Origin: JALYLC01 sp035696365
Lineage (GTDB): Bacteria; Actinomycetota; Thermoleophilia; Gaiellales; JALYLC01
Length of the DNA stretch: 64,000 bases
NCBI GenBank assembly: GCA_035696365.1
Contig: DASRQS010000134.1
Coordinates: 62,001-126,000, forward strand
Direction of reading: 5' to 3'
The notes under the pieces are model-generated. The model did not search any database, had not been told where the DNA came from, and saw only the letters and a program-made list of their open reading frames with translations. The position numbers and the translations under genes were made by a program. Of the stretch, positions 8,279 to 19,493 are shown one piece after another; the stretch's first letter is position 1, and each line of letters begins with the position of its first letter.

Positions 8279-9640
8279 GTGGCTGCGCGCACCGCCTACG
8301 AGAAGATCTGGGACGACCACGTTATCGGCGACGACCTGCTCTACGTCGATCTGCACCTCATTCACGAGGTCACGAGCCCGCAGGCCTTCGAGGGACTGCG
8401 GCTCGCCGGGCGCCCGGTCAGGAGGCCGGATCGCACGATCGCGACGGCGGACCACAACGTGCCCACCTGGGAGCTCTCGCGGCCGATCGAGGACGAGACC
8501 TCACGCCAGCAGCTCGACGCGCTGGCGCGCAACGTGGAGGAGTTCGGCATCCCGTATTACGGGCTCGGGCACCGCCGGCAGGGCATCGTGCACGTGATCG
8601 GCCCCGAGCTCGGGATCACGCAGCCGGGCATGACGATCGTCTGCGGCGACTCGCATACCTCCACGCACGGAGCGTTCGGCGCGCTCGCCTTCGGTATCGG
8701 CACGAGCGAGGTCGAGCACGTGCTGGCCACGCAGACGCTGCCGCAGAAGCGCGCGCGGACGATGCGCGTGACGTTCACGGGCGAGCCGGGCATCGGCGTC
8801 GGGCCGAAAGACATGATCCTCGGGCTGATCTCGCGGGAGACGTCGGCGGGCGCGACGCACCATGTCGTCGAGTATGCGGGCGAGGCGATCCGCACGCTCT
8901 CGATGGAAGGCCGCATGACGGTCTCGAACATGTCGATCGAATGGGGCGCGCGCGCCGGGCTGATCGCCGCGGACGAGACGACGTTCCGCTTCCTCGAGGA
9001 CCGACCGGGCGTGCAGGAACCGCTGGAGCGGGCGATCGAGCGCTGGTCGCACTACGCGACGGACGCCGGCGCGACGTTCGACCGTGAGCTGGTGATCGAC
9101 GCCGCGGCGCTGGCGCCACAGATCACGTGGGGCACCAACCCCGGCCAGACGGCTCCCATCACCGCGGCGGTGCCGCAGCCGGCCAACGACGACGAGCAGC
9201 GTGCGCTCGACTACATGGGCCTCCAGGCCGGCGCGCCGCTCGCGGGGACGCCCGTCGATCGGGTCTTCATCGGCTCCTGCACCAACGGCCGCCTGGGCGA
9301 CCTGCGCGCGGCCGCCGAGGTCGTGCGCGGCAAGCATGTCGCCGCGGGCGTGCAGGCGCTCGTCGTGCCCGGTTCGATGCGGGTCAAGGCCGAGGCCGAA
9401 GCCGAGGGCCTCGACCGCGTCTTCGCGGACGCGGGCTTCGAGTGGCGCAACGCCGGGTGCTCGATGTGCCTGGGCATGAACCCCGATGTGGCCGGACCGC
9501 AGGAGCGCGTGGCCTCGACGTCCAACCGCAACTTCGAAGGACGCCAGGGCCGGCTCGCGCGCACCCACCTGATGAGCCCTGAGATGGCCGCGGCAGCGGC
9601 CGTCAGCGGGTGCCTGGTCGACGTGAGGGAGCTGGACTGA
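8279..9640 (+). CDS. leuC: 3-isopropylmalate dehydratase large subunit
   Basis: 453 residues, typical for LeuC. With LeuD it isomerises 2-isopropylmalate to 3-isopropylmalate in leucine biosynthesis. The start GTG gives AARTAYEKIWDDHV, the usual LeuC opening. Substrate and cluster motifs follow: DLHLIHEVTSPQAFEGL, GDSHTSTHGAFG, GSCTNGR with the first cluster cysteine, and CSMCLGMNPD with the other two for the [4Fe-4S] cluster. The stop overlaps the LeuD ATG as TGATG, consistent with a 1:1 complex. LeuA and LeuB are not nearby. No convincing promoter is seen in the 69 bases upstream. Confidence 0.97.
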   Translation: MAARTAYEKIWDDHVIGDDLLYVDLHLIHEVTSPQAFEGLRLAGRPVRRPDRTIATADHNVPTWELSRPIEDETSRQQLDALARNVEEFGIPYYGLGHRRQGIVHVIGPELGITQPGMTIVCGDSHTSTHGAFGALAFGIGTSEVEHVLATQTLPQKRARTMRVTFTGEPGIGVGPKDMILGLISRETSAGATHHVVEYAGEAIRTLSMEGRMTVSNMSIEWGARAGLIAADETTFRFLEDRPGVQEPLERAIERWSHYATDAGATFDRELVIDAAALAPQITWGTNPGQTAPITAAVPQPANDDEQRALDYMGLQAGAPLAGTPVDRVFIGSCTNGRLGDLRAAAEVVRGKHVAAGVQALVVPGSMRVKAEAEAEGLDRVFADAGFEWRNAGCSMCLGMNPDVAGPQERVASTSNRNFEGRQGRLARTHLMSPEMAAAAAVSGCLVDVRELD

Positions 9641-10224
9641 TGGAGCATTTCGACGTCGTGACGGGGCCCGTCGCCGCGCTCGATCGCGCCAACGTGGACA
9701 CCGACCAGATCATCCCGAAGCAGTTCCTGAAGCGCATCGAGCGCACGGGCTACGGGCAGTTCCTGTTCTGGGATTGGGCCAAGGACGACGATTTCCCGCT
9801 CAACCGCCCCGAGTTCGAGCGCGCCCCCATCCTGGTCGCCGGCGACAACTTCGGTTGCGGCTCCTCGCGCGAGCACGCCGCATGGGCGCTCGCGGGGCGG
9901 GGCTTCCGCGCCATCCTGGCGCCGTCGTTCGCGGACATCTTCCGCTCCAACTGCGGCAAGAACGGCGTGCTCACGGTCGAGTTGCCCGTGGCCGACGTGC
10001 GCGAGTTGATGGAGGCGGCGCCGGCCACGGCCACGGTCGACCTGGAACGCCGCGTCGTCACGCTGCCGTCGGGCCGCGAGGTCGCGTTCGAGGTCGACGA
10101 GGACGTGCGCTACCGCCTGCTGAACGGCTATGACGACATCGGCCTGACGATGCAGCGCGTGGACGCCATCGATGCCTACGAGCGCGAGCGCGAGCGCCCG
10201 GGGCCGTCGACGCTCGCCTTGTAG
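9640..10224 (+). CDS. leuD: 3-isopropylmalate dehydratase small subunit
   Basis: 194 residues from the ATG that overlaps leuC's stop. It contains the swivelling domain motifs NVDTDQIIPKQFLK and GDNFGCGSSREHAAWAL, which close over the LeuC active site and determine substrate choice, then RAILAPSFADIFRSNCGKNG. The C-terminal tail is a charged helix (YERERERPG). Translational coupling with LeuC is clear. Its TAG stop lies within the TAGAGT -10 box proposed for the next gene. Confidence 0.97.
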   Translation: MEHFDVVTGPVAALDRANVDTDQIIPKQFLKRIERTGYGQFLFWDWAKDDDFPLNRPEFERAPILVAGDNFGCGSSREHAAWALAGRGFRAILAPSFADIFRSNCGKNGVLTVELPVADVRELMEAAPATATVDLERRVVTLPSGREVAFEVDEDVRYRLLNGYDDIGLTMQRVDAIDAYERERERPGPSTLAL

Positions 10225-10256
10225 AGTCGTCGCCGCGCAAGCTGCCGAGGGGAGAG
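10222..10256 (+). promoter_or_regulatory. -10 box and ribosome-binding site for class III alcohol dehydrogenase
   Basis: TAGAGT at 10222-10227 could start a transcript with a leader of about 30 nt. GAGGGGAGAG at 10247-10256 is a strong ribosome-binding site eight bases from the ATG at 10264. This makes it one of the few leadered genes here. Confidence 0.5.
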
Positions 10257-10263
10257 AAGCCAG

Positions 10264-11367
10264 ATGAAGATCCGCGCCGCGGTGCTCGAGGAGTTCGGCC
10301 AGCCGCTGGTCGTACAGGACGTCGACCTCGCCGGCCCCAAGGCGGGCGAGGTGCTCGTGCGCGTCGAGGCCTGCGGCGTCTGCCACACCGATCTCTACAC
10401 GGCCAGCGGCGCCGATCCCACGGGCTATGCGCCCTGCGTGCTCGGCCACGAGGGCGCCGGCGTCGTCGAGGACGTCGGCGAGGGCGTCACGACCGTGGTC
10501 AAGGGCGATCGCGTGATCACGCTGTTCGCGCCCGAATGCGGCACGTGCATCCACTGCCTCAGCTCGCGCACCAACCGCTGCATCGCGATCCGGGAGCAGC
10601 AGGGGCTCGGCTACCTGCCCGACGGCACCTCGCGCCTCGCTCGCGGCGAGGAGCCGCTGCGGCATTTCATGGGCACCTCGACGTTCGCCGAGGCCACCGT
10701 GATGCCCGAGATCGCGCTCGCGAAAGTGGGGCCGGAGGTGCCGCCCGAGGGCGCGAGCATCTTCGCCTGCGGCCTCTCGACCGGTCTGGGCGCCGCCTTC
10801 TACACGGCCCAGGTCGAGCCCGGATCGACCTGCGCGGTCTTCGGCTGCGGGCTCGTGGGGCTCGGCGCCGTGGCCGGCTGCCGGCTGCGCGGCGCCCAGC
10901 AGATCGTCGCCATCGACCTCTCCGAGGAGCGCCTCGCGATGGCGCGCCATCACGGCGCGACCCACACGATGCTCGCCGGCGACACCGTCGTCGACGCCCT
11001 GCGCGAGCTGACGGGCGGCTACGGCTGCGACTACACGTTCGAGGCCACCGGCAACGTCGAGGTCATGCGGCAGGCGGTCGAGGCCGCACGCGAGGCATGG
11101 GGGCTCGCGACGATGATCGGCGTCGCCGGCAAGGGCGAGGTGCTGGAGATCGTGCCGCGCTTCCTGATCACCGGCCGCCGCGTCACCGGATCGTCCTTCG
11201 GCGGCGTCAAGGGCCGCAGCCAGGTGCCGGGGCTCGTGCAGCTCTGGATGGACGGCAAGCTCGACGTGGACAGCATGCTCAGCCACCGCATGCCGCTCGC
11301 CGAGGTCAATGCCGCGTTCGACCTCATGCACCGCCAGGACGGCATTCGCTCGATCCTCACGTTCTGA
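10264..11367 (+). CDS. Class III alcohol dehydrogenase, probable mycothiol-dependent formaldehyde dehydrogenase
   Basis: 367 residues. Catalytic zinc ligands are Cys in EACGVCHTD and His in LGHEGAG. The structural zinc cysteines are in CGTCIHCLSSRTNRC, close to the class III consensus. The coenzyme motif is FGCGLVGLGAV, and HFMGTSTFAE and GSSFGGVKGRSQVP are class III hallmarks. These enzymes oxidise the thiol adduct of formaldehyde (S-hydroxymethyl-glutathione or -mycothiol) with NAD. In mycobacteria, as I recall, the mycothiol-dependent enzyme is encoded next to a metallo-hydrolase, and the same neighbour is present here at 11928. The choice of mycothiol over glutathione is inferred from lineage. 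Confidence 0.88.
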   Translation: MKIRAAVLEEFGQPLVVQDVDLAGPKAGEVLVRVEACGVCHTDLYTASGADPTGYAPCVLGHEGAGVVEDVGEGVTTVVKGDRVITLFAPECGTCIHCLSSRTNRCIAIREQQGLGYLPDGTSRLARGEEPLRHFMGTSTFAEATVMPEIALAKVGPEVPPEGASIFACGLSTGLGAAFYTAQVEPGSTCAVFGCGLVGLGAVAGCRLRGAQQIVAIDLSEERLAMARHHGATHTMLAGDTVVDALRELTGGYGCDYTFEATGNVEVMRQAVEAAREAWGLATMIGVAGKGEVLEIVPRFLITGRRVTGSSFGGVKGRSQVPGLVQLWMDGKLDVDSMLSHRMPLAEVNAAFDLMHRQDGIRSILTF

Positions 11368-11893
11368 CCGAGCGGCCCGGCGGCACGCGGGAGAAGTCGA
11401 GGAGCAGCGTCCGCTCGAGCGAGAAGGGCGCCGCTCCCAGCGCGCCCTCGGCCAGGGCGCCGCGGTGCAGGCGCAGTGACTCGTAGTGCGCCGGAGTCCG
11501 GGAGACGGCGGCTTCGTGGACGGCATCCCCGCGCAGTCCACTCACGCCGGCCGCGCTCGCGAAGACGACCAGGTTGGCCCAGCGCCCGGGCTCGAGCAGG
11601 GCGTTGTGGTACGCGAGCAGCCCCTCGAGCGCGCCGGCGCGGCCCACGATCTCATCCTCGAGCACGGCGATCGGGCCGTGGTCGACGCCCGCGCGCGCCT
11701 GGCCGAAGAACCCGACCCCCGCGGCCGGGCGTGCCCGTTCGAGCGCCGGCCAGTCGGGCACGACGATGCGGTGCTGCTCCTCGCCGCGCCGGAGTCGCTG
11801 CTCGCCGGCGATGCGCGGGGCGCTGCGCAGGGCTCCCCGCAATCGCTCCAGGAGCTCCAGATCCTCCGAGACGCACGCCGGATCGTCGAACAC
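11357..11893 (-). CDS. Conserved-looking protein of unknown function
   Basis: 178 residues from a GTG at 11893. The 3' end overlaps the convergent alcohol dehydrogenase by 11 bases. The protein has no membrane segment. Its C-terminal half (YHNALLEPGRWANLVVFAS, then TPAHYESLRLHRGAL) looks like a compact alpha/beta domain with conserved-type His, Trp and Tyr. I do not recognise the family. The location between the formaldehyde dehydrogenase and the divergent metallo-hydrolase suggests an accessory role in the same detoxification process, but this is only positional. It could also be a spurious antisense frame, though the residue composition looks protein-like. Confidence 0.55.
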   Translation of the reverse strand: MFDDPACVSEDLELLERLRGALRSAPRIAGEQRLRRGEEQHRIVVPDWPALERARPAAGVGFFGQARAGVDHGPIAVLEDEIVGRAGALEGLLAYHNALLEPGRWANLVVFASAAGVSGLRGDAVHEAAVSRTPAHYESLRLHRGALAEGALGAAPFSLERTLLLDFSRVPPGRSVRT

Positions 11894-11915
11894 GCCGGTG
11901 ATTCTCGCTGGTCGC

Positions 11916-11921
11916 TACTCT
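11916..11921 (+). promoter_or_regulatory. Leaderless-type -10 box for metallo-hydrolase
   Basis: TACTCT, six bases before the GTG at 11928. It supports that start over longer in-frame extensions. Confidence 0.55.
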
Positions 11922-11927
11922 GGCGGC

Positions 11928-12674
11928 GTGATCCTCGAACGCAGCATGGAGCCCGGGTGGCTCTCGAACTCCTACGTCGTCGGCGACCGCCCCGGCGGAA
12001 GCGCCGTCCTCATCGACGCCGGCGGACCGCCGGAGCCGATCGTCGCCGCCATCGACCGCCATCGCCTGAACGTCACGCACGTGCTGGTGACCCATCACCA
12101 CGGCGACCACGTCGCCCACCTCGAGGCGATGCGCGCGCGCTATCCCGGCGCTCCCGTGCTCGCGCACGCGCTCGAGGCGCCCCGGCTGCCGGGGGGCGCA
12201 GATGGAACGCTCGATCAGGGCGCCATCGTCGAGAGCGGCACGCTGCGCATCGAGGCGTTGCACACGCCCGGGCACACCGACGGCATGCTCTCGTTCGTCG
12301 TCGACGGTGCCGAGTGCTTCACGGGCGACACGCTCTTCGCGGGCTCCGTCGGCGGCGTGCGGGGTGCGACGGCGACGAGCTTCGAGGATCTGCGCCGCTC
12401 GATCATGGATCGCCTCCTCAAGCTCGCTCCGAGCTGTGTCGTCAACCCCGGCCACATCGGCCATACGACGGTCGAGCGGGAGTGGGAGACGAACCCCTTC
12501 GTGCGACTCTGGCGCGGCCTCGACCAGGAGGGCTCGGAGCCTTGCACGGCGCTGGGCGAGCCCGCCACGCTGATCCTCTGGGCCGACGACTACGACGGCG
12601 GTTACAAGGCCTGGGTGCGCTGGGCCGACGGTCGCGACGACATCGTCCCGGGCAGCCGGGTCGAGCGGGGCTGA
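11928..12674 (+). CDS. Metallo-beta-lactamase-fold hydrolase (glyoxalase II-like)
   Basis: 248 residues. The dinuclear metal motif is VTHHHGDHV, followed by His in HTPGHTDG, Asp in FTGDTLFAG and His in NPGHIGHTT, the complete ligand set of thioester hydrolases in this fold. The family cleaves thioesters such as S-lactoyl or S-formyl thiols. A neighbouring class III alcohol dehydrogenase makes S-formyl-mycothiol, so hydrolysis of that thioester is a reasonable inferred role. The C-terminal 60 residues (ADDYDGGYKAWVRWADG) form an extra segment not needed for the fold. The stop lies three bases before the amidase ATG, so the two are probably co-transcribed. Confidence 0.9.
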   Translation: MILERSMEPGWLSNSYVVGDRPGGSAVLIDAGGPPEPIVAAIDRHRLNVTHVLVTHHHGDHVAHLEAMRARYPGAPVLAHALEAPRLPGGADGTLDQGAIVESGTLRIEALHTPGHTDGMLSFVVDGAECFTGDTLFAGSVGGVRGATATSFEDLRRSIMDRLLKLAPSCVVNPGHIGHTTVEREWETNPFVRLWRGLDQEGSEPCTALGEPATLILWADDYDGGYKAWVRWADGRDDIVPGSRVERG

Positions 12675-12677
12675 GCG

Positions 12678-14252
12678 ATGCCGGCCGGCGTGACGCCGCT
12701 CGCGGGCGTCGAGGCGGCTCTCTCGCGCATCGCCGGAGTCAATCCGGTCGTCAACGCGCTCTGCCTGGTGGACGCCGACGCCGCGCGCGGGCGGGCGCGG
12801 GAGCTCGAGGAGCGCCTCGAGCGCGGAGAGGACACCGGGCCGCTGACCGGCTGGACGTTCACGGTCAAGGACGTCATGCGGCAGGCGGGCTATCCGTGCA
12901 CCGCCGGCTCGCGTGCGCTGATGGACGAGATCCCCGATGCGAGCACCGCCTGCGTCGCGCGGCTCGAAGCAGCGGGAGCGATCGCCATCGGGCGCAGCAA
13001 CGTGCCCGAGTTCTGTTATCGCGGCACGACGCGCAACGAGCTCTACGGCCAGACCGGCAACCCGTTCGCGCCCGATCGCTCGGCCGGCGGCAGCTCGGGC
13101 GGAGCGGCCAGCGCGCTCGCGCTCGGCGTCGGCGATCTGGCCCTCGGCTCCGACGGCGGCGGCTCGGTCCGGATCCCGGCCTCGTTCTGTGGCACGGTGG
13201 GGTTCAAGCCCAGCTACGGCCTCGTACCGCGCGCGCCCGACTTCCACGGCTGGCTCATGCTCACGCACTTCGGCCCGCTCACACGGACGGTCGCCGACTG
13301 CGCCCGCGCGCTGACGGTGCTGGCGGGGCCGCACCCGCTCGACCCGCGCTCGCTCCCCGCGCTCGGCCACGAGTACGTGCACGCCGCGCGCGAGCCCGGC
13401 GACCTCTCGCACCTGCGCGTGGCTGCCTCGGCCGACCTCGGCTACATCCGCCTCGATCACGAGGTGCGAGAGCGCTTCGCCGAGGCCGTTGCAGCCTTCG
13501 CGAAGGCCACGGGCGCGACCGTCGAGTGGGCGCAGCCCGAGCTCGGCTCGCCGCTCGACGTCTGGAACGCGATCGCCTGCGGCGACAACACCTCGAGCGA
13601 GGGCCCGTTGCTCGCAAGCGGCCTGGTGGGCGACGACGCGCGCGCGCTGATCGAGGAGGGCTTCGCGATGAGCGCCCAGGAGTACACCGCGGCGCGCAAC
13701 CGGGCGCACGACATCGCGATCGCCTGGGACTCCTTCCACACGCGCTACGACCTGCTGCTCACACCGACCATGGAGTGCGTGGCCTTCCCGCTCTCGGACT
13801 GGGCGCCGCGCGAGCTCGGCGGCGAGCCCATCGGCGAGTTCTACGACGACTACTGCCATTTCTGCTACCCGTTCAACCTCACCGGCCAGCCCGTCGTCAG
13901 CGTGCCGATGTCGCCCGGCTCGGCCGGCCTGCCGCTCGGGCTGCAGATCGCCGGCCGGCGCTACGACGACGACGTCGTGCTGCGCGCGGCCGCCGCCTGG
14001 GAGCGCGCGCAGCCGTGGGGGACGCCGTCGCTCGACGCCGCCCTGCCGCGTCTGCTTCCCTCGGAGCTCGCGGCCGCGGCCGCGGCGGGAGAGCGCGTCG
14101 CGACGATCCCCGGCACGGAGGCCTGGTCGCTGGACGCTCCCGTGCGCGCAGGTGAGGTGTTCGCACTTGACGATGGGCGACGCGTACGCGCCGTGCGCGC
14201 CTGGAGCCCGCGTCCCGGCTCCCTCGAGGTCTCCTTCCAGGTCGAGACATGA
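12678..14252 (+). CDS. Amidase-signature family hydrolase
   Basis: 524 residues, a common length for amidases. The Ser-cisSer-Lys triad is visible: Lys in FTVKDVM, the cis-Ser in the GGSSGGAAS loop and the nucleophile in GSDGGGSVRIPASFCG. The substrate pocket region is GFKPSYGLVPR. It hydrolyses a carboxamide or a related C-N bond. Family members also include allophanate hydrolase and GatA, but the short C-terminal extension with no second domain favours a stand-alone amidase. It follows the metallo-hydrolase closely and overlaps the CapA-like gene as ATGA. Confidence 0.93.
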   Translation: MPAGVTPLAGVEAALSRIAGVNPVVNALCLVDADAARGRARELEERLERGEDTGPLTGWTFTVKDVMRQAGYPCTAGSRALMDEIPDASTACVARLEAAGAIAIGRSNVPEFCYRGTTRNELYGQTGNPFAPDRSAGGSSGGAASALALGVGDLALGSDGGGSVRIPASFCGTVGFKPSYGLVPRAPDFHGWLMLTHFGPLTRTVADCARALTVLAGPHPLDPRSLPALGHEYVHAAREPGDLSHLRVAASADLGYIRLDHEVRERFAEAVAAFAKATGATVEWAQPELGSPLDVWNAIACGDNTSSEGPLLASGLVGDDARALIEEGFAMSAQEYTAARNRAHDIAIAWDSFHTRYDLLLTPTMECVAFPLSDWAPRELGGEPIGEFYDDYCHFCYPFNLTGQPVVSVPMSPGSAGLPLGLQIAGRRYDDDVVLRAAAAWERAQPWGTPSLDAALPRLLPSELAAAAAAGERVATIPGTEAWSLDAPVRAGEVFALDDGRRVRAVRAWSPRPGSLEVSFQVET

Positions 14253-15475
14253 GCTCGGACCCCGGAGCCGACGAGCGGCGCGGGCGCCGCGCCGAGCTGC
14301 ATCGCCGTCAGGTGCGCCGCCGGCGGATCGCGGGGGCGGTGCTGGTGGTGGCGCTGGGTGGGATCGGCGTCTGGGCGGCGGGCACGCTCGCCTCCGGTGG
14401 CAACGCCTCGGCGACCACGACCGGCAGCGATTCCGTCGCCTCGATCACGCCCACGGGCGTCACCGCCACGGCGACCGCCACGACCACCAGCGCTCCGGCG
14501 ACGACCACGGGTCCCGACCTGACGACTCGCAGCGTGACGATCGCGTGGGTCGGCGACATGGTGCTCGCCTCGAGCTATGGCACGCCACCCGATGCCGGAC
14601 GGCTCTCGATGGCGTCGGTCGTGCAGCCGTTGCGCACTGCGGACGTGACCTTCGGGAACCTCGAGGAGACGCTCTCGCAGCTCGCCGAATCCAAGTGCGG
14701 CGGCTCCCCGAACTGCTTCGCGTTCCAGGCCCCACCCTCCTACGCGAAGCTGATGACCGCGGCCGGCTTCGACGTGATGAACGTCGCCAACAACCACGCC
14801 GACGACTTCGGCGAGGCGGGCGAGCGCTCGACGGAGCGGGCGCTGCGCGCGGCCGGTCTGCGCTGGACGGGGAGGCCCGGACAGATCACGGTCGTGCGGC
14901 GCGGGGGGCTGCGAGTCGCGTTCCTCGGCTTCGCGCCGTACCCATGGGCCTCGCGGCTCGAGCACGTGCGCTTCGCACAGGCGCTCGTGCGCAAGGCCGC
15001 TGCGCGGGCCGACCTCGTCGTGATCGCCATGCACGCCGGCGCGGAGGGGTCGGGCGCGCTGCACGTCCCCCACGGCACGGAGACGTTCCTGGGAGAGAAC
15101 CGCGGCGACTCCCGTCGTTTCGCGCACGCGGTCGTCGACGCGGGCGCCGACCTGGTCGTCGGTTCGGGGCCGCATGTGATCCGGGGCATGGAGCGCTACC
15201 ACGGGCGCCTGATCGCGTACTCGCTGGGCAACTTCGTGGGCTACAAGAATTTTGGTACCGGGGGGACGCTCTCGCTGAGCGCGATCCTGAGCGTGCAGTT
15301 GCGTGGGGACGGCTTCTTCACGGGAGGCACGTGGACGTCTCTCCGCCTCGACGGCGACGCGCTGCCGCATCCGGATTCCTCGCACGCCAGCGCGCGCCTC
15401 GTCGCGCAGCTTTCGCGCGACGACTTCGGTCGGTCCGCGGCGACGGTCGCCCAAAACGGAGCGATCAAGCTGTGA
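14249..15475 (+). CDS. CapA-like poly-gamma-glutamate-synthesis family metallophosphatase, membrane anchored
   Basis: 408 residues. A basic N-terminus (RRQVRRRRIAGAVLVV) leads into one signal-anchor helix (about 28-48). A Thr/Ala-rich linker of some 40 residues follows, then the CapA/PgsA domain: VTIAWVGDMVLASS, FGNLEETLS, NVANNHADDFGEAG, VIAMHAGAE and GSGPHVIRGMERYHGR with YSLGNFVG. These Asp, Asn and His motifs bind metals in the calcineurin-like fold. CapA proteins take part in poly-gamma-glutamate capsule making or anchoring, but no capB/capC genes are here, so the substrate in this organism is open. Faces outward. Confidence 0.9.
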   Translation: MSSDPGADERRGRRAELHRRQVRRRRIAGAVLVVALGGIGVWAAGTLASGGNASATTTGSDSVASITPTGVTATATATTTSAPATTTGPDLTTRSVTIAWVGDMVLASSYGTPPDAGRLSMASVVQPLRTADVTFGNLEETLSQLAESKCGGSPNCFAFQAPPSYAKLMTAAGFDVMNVANNHADDFGEAGERSTERALRAAGLRWTGRPGQITVVRRGGLRVAFLGFAPYPWASRLEHVRFAQALVRKAAARADLVVIAMHAGAEGSGALHVPHGTETFLGENRGDSRRFAHAVVDAGADLVVGSGPHVIRGMERYHGRLIAYSLGNFVGYKNFGTGGTLSLSAILSVQLRGDGFFTGGTWTSLRLDGDALPHPDSSHASARLVAQLSRDDFGRSAATVAQNGAIKL

Positions 15476-15477
15476 CA

Positions 15478-15483
15478 TACCAT
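15478..15483 (+). promoter_or_regulatory. Leaderless-type -10 box for ftsH
   Basis: TACCAT, seven bases before the ATG at 15491, directly after the CapA-like gene's stop. Confidence 0.5.
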
Positions 15484-15490
15484 CCGGCCA

Positions 15491-17541
<2,051 letters not shown>

Positions 17542-17545
<4 letters not shown>

Positions 17546-18810
17546 CCGAGCTGTGGCGAGGGTTCGCGAACATGGCGGCGACCGCGGGCCGGGAGGTCGT
17601 GATCGCCAAGGGCCGCGGCTCGACCGTGTGGGACGACAAGGGCAATGCCTACCTCGATTCCACCGCTTCGCTGTGGTACATGAACGTCGGCTACGGCCGT
17701 GACGAGATCGCGGACGCGGTGGGCGCGCAGCTCAAGGAGCTCGCGGCGTTCCATACCTTCGGCCCCTTCGCCAACCCCCCGTTGCTGAAGCTCGCCGACA
17801 AGGTCGCCGAGCTCTCGGGGCTCGACGGGGCCGCCGTCTTCTTCACCTCGGGGGGCGGCTCGGACGCCGTCGACACCGCTGCGAAGCTCGCGCGCCGCTA
17901 CTGGGATGCGCTCGGGCGCCCCGAGAAGCAGATCATCGTCTCGCGCGAGCACGGCTACCACGGCACGAACGCCTTTGGGACGAGCCTCCAGGGGATCCCG
18001 GCCAACCGCACGGGCTACGGCGACCTCGTGCCGCACATCGAGAACATCCCGTGGGGCGACGCCGACGCGCTCGAGCGCCTGCTCGCCGATCACGGCGATC
18101 AGGTGGCCGCCTTCATCGGCGAGCCCGTGATCGGAGCCGGTGGCGTGATCCCGCCGGCCGAGGGATTCTGGCCGCGCGTGCAGGAGCTGTGCCGGCGCCA
18201 CGAGGTGCTGCTGATCTCGGACGAGGTCATCTGCGGCTTCGGCCGGCTCGGCACGGACTTCGGCTGCCAGCGCTTCGGCGTCACGCCCGATCTGATGACC
18301 TGCGCGAAGGGCCTCACCTCCGGGTATGTGCCCATGGGCGCAGTCGTCGTCTCCGACCGCGTCAAGCAGCCGTTCTTCGAGCAGGGCTCGAGCGAGCTCT
18401 TCCGCCACGGCTACACCTACGGCGGCCACCCGGCGGCTGCGGCCGCGGGTCTCGCGAATCTCGCCATCATCGAGCGCGAGGGGCTGATCGAGCGCGTCCG
18501 CGAGCTCGAGCCGGTGCTCGCCGAGGCCTACCAGGAGCGCTTCGACGGGCATCCGATGGTCGCGGAGGTGCGCTCGATCGGGCTCGCCGCAGCGGTCGAG
18601 TTCACACCGGAGGCGCTGGCCGCCACGCCAGGGCTCGCCGACGTGGTCTCGAACCTGGCGCTCGAGCATGGGCTGATCGGCCGGGGGCTGCGAGGCGTCG
18701 CGATGCAGGTCTCGCCGCCGTTCGTCGTGACCGAGGACGAGATCGCCGAGATGGCTCGGCGCCTGCGACTGGCCGTCGACGACGCGATGCGGCTCGCGCC
18801 CGCCGCGTAG
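17542..18810 (+). CDS. Class-III PLP-dependent aminotransferase
   Basis: 422 residues of fold-type I. The PLP lysine is in CAKGLTSGY, the cofactor Asp in LLISDEVICGFGRLG, and the phosphate-binding region is TSGGGSDAVDTAAKLAR. The N-terminal SLWYMNVGYG and C-terminal GYTYGGHPAAAAAGLAN are typical of omega-amino-acid/beta-alanine/putrescine:pyruvate aminotransferases. It should move an amino group from an amine or omega-amino acid to pyruvate or a similar acceptor. It starts within ftsH's stop (ATGA) and lies 14 bases before the urease-like operon, so a catabolic link with that enzyme is more plausible than one with FtsH. The substrate is not determined. Confidence 0.93.
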
Positions 18811-18824
18811 CGGACGGCCTCCGG

Positions 18825-19493
18825 GTGCGGCTGACACCGCGGGAGGCCGAGCGGCTTCTGCTCTTCCAGGCGGCCGAGCTGGCGCGTCGCCGGAGAGCGC
18901 GCGGCCTCCGGCTCAACCAGGCCGAGGCGACCGCCCTGATCGCGGACGAGGTCTGCGAGGCGGCGCGCGACGGGCTCGGCTACGACGCGGTCGTCGCGAG
19001 CGGGTACGGCGTGCTCGGCCCGGCCGACGTGCTGGACGGCGTCGTTGCACTCGTCCCGCGGATCGAGGTGGAGGCGTTGTTCGGGGACGGCATGCGACTG
19101 GTCGCGCTCCACGATCCCATCGGTGGCGCACAGGCGCCCCCCGCGCTGCCCCCGGAGCCCCCGCTCGAGTGGCTCGAGGATGCGCTCGGGCCCTTCGCCG
19201 CTCGCAACACCGCCGAGGTCCCGATCGGCCTCACCTCGCACGTGCACCTGTTCGAGCTCAACCGCCGGCTCGAGCTCGACCGCGCAGCCGTGTACGGCCT
19301 GCGGCCCGCGCTGGGCGCCGGGGTGAAGATCGTGATCGAGCCGGGCGCGCTGGTCGAGCTTTACGGCGTCCCGATCGCCGGTCTGCGCGTCGTGCGCGGC
19401 CACGGCGGCCTCGTCGACGGCCGGCTCGACGCGCCCGGGGCGCGCGAGCGCGCGCTGGAGCTCGCGCGCGAGCGGGGGTATCTCGGTGCCTGA
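18825..19493 (+). CDS. Urease gamma-beta fusion-like subunit
   Basis: 222 residues from a GTG giving RLTPREAERLLLFQAAEL, the classical UreA opening. Residues 1-96 align with the gamma subunit (RRRARGLRLNQAEATALI, then IEVEALFGDGMRLVALHDPI). A Pro/Glu linker follows, then a beta-like part with TSHVHLFELNRRLELDRAAVYGLRPALGAG, matching the UreB SHxHF-E-N...FDR-AYG-R core. The first beta-strand segment of canonical UreB (the IPGE...LN-GR region) is missing or degenerate. Gamma-beta fusions occur in other actinobacteria and Helicobacter. It overlaps the alpha-like gene by 8 bases and should form the complex with it. No UreD, E, F or G gene is nearby. It is divergent enough that urea may not be the substrate. 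Confidence 0.85.
   Translation: MRLTPREAERLLLFQAAELARRRRARGLRLNQAEATALIADEVCEAARDGLGYDAVVASGYGVLGPADVLDGVVALVPRIEVEALFGDGMRLVALHDPIGGAQAPPALPPEPPLEWLEDALGPFAARNTAEVPIGLTSHVHLFELNRRLELDRAAVYGLRPALGAGVKIVIEPGALVELYGVPIAGLRVVRGHGGLVDGRLDAPGARERALELARERGYLGA

Noticed and set aside
9211..11541. A 776-codon minus-strand frame over leuCD and the class III alcohol dehydrogenase
   Set aside because: Antisense to three clear genes; no motif and no start signal.
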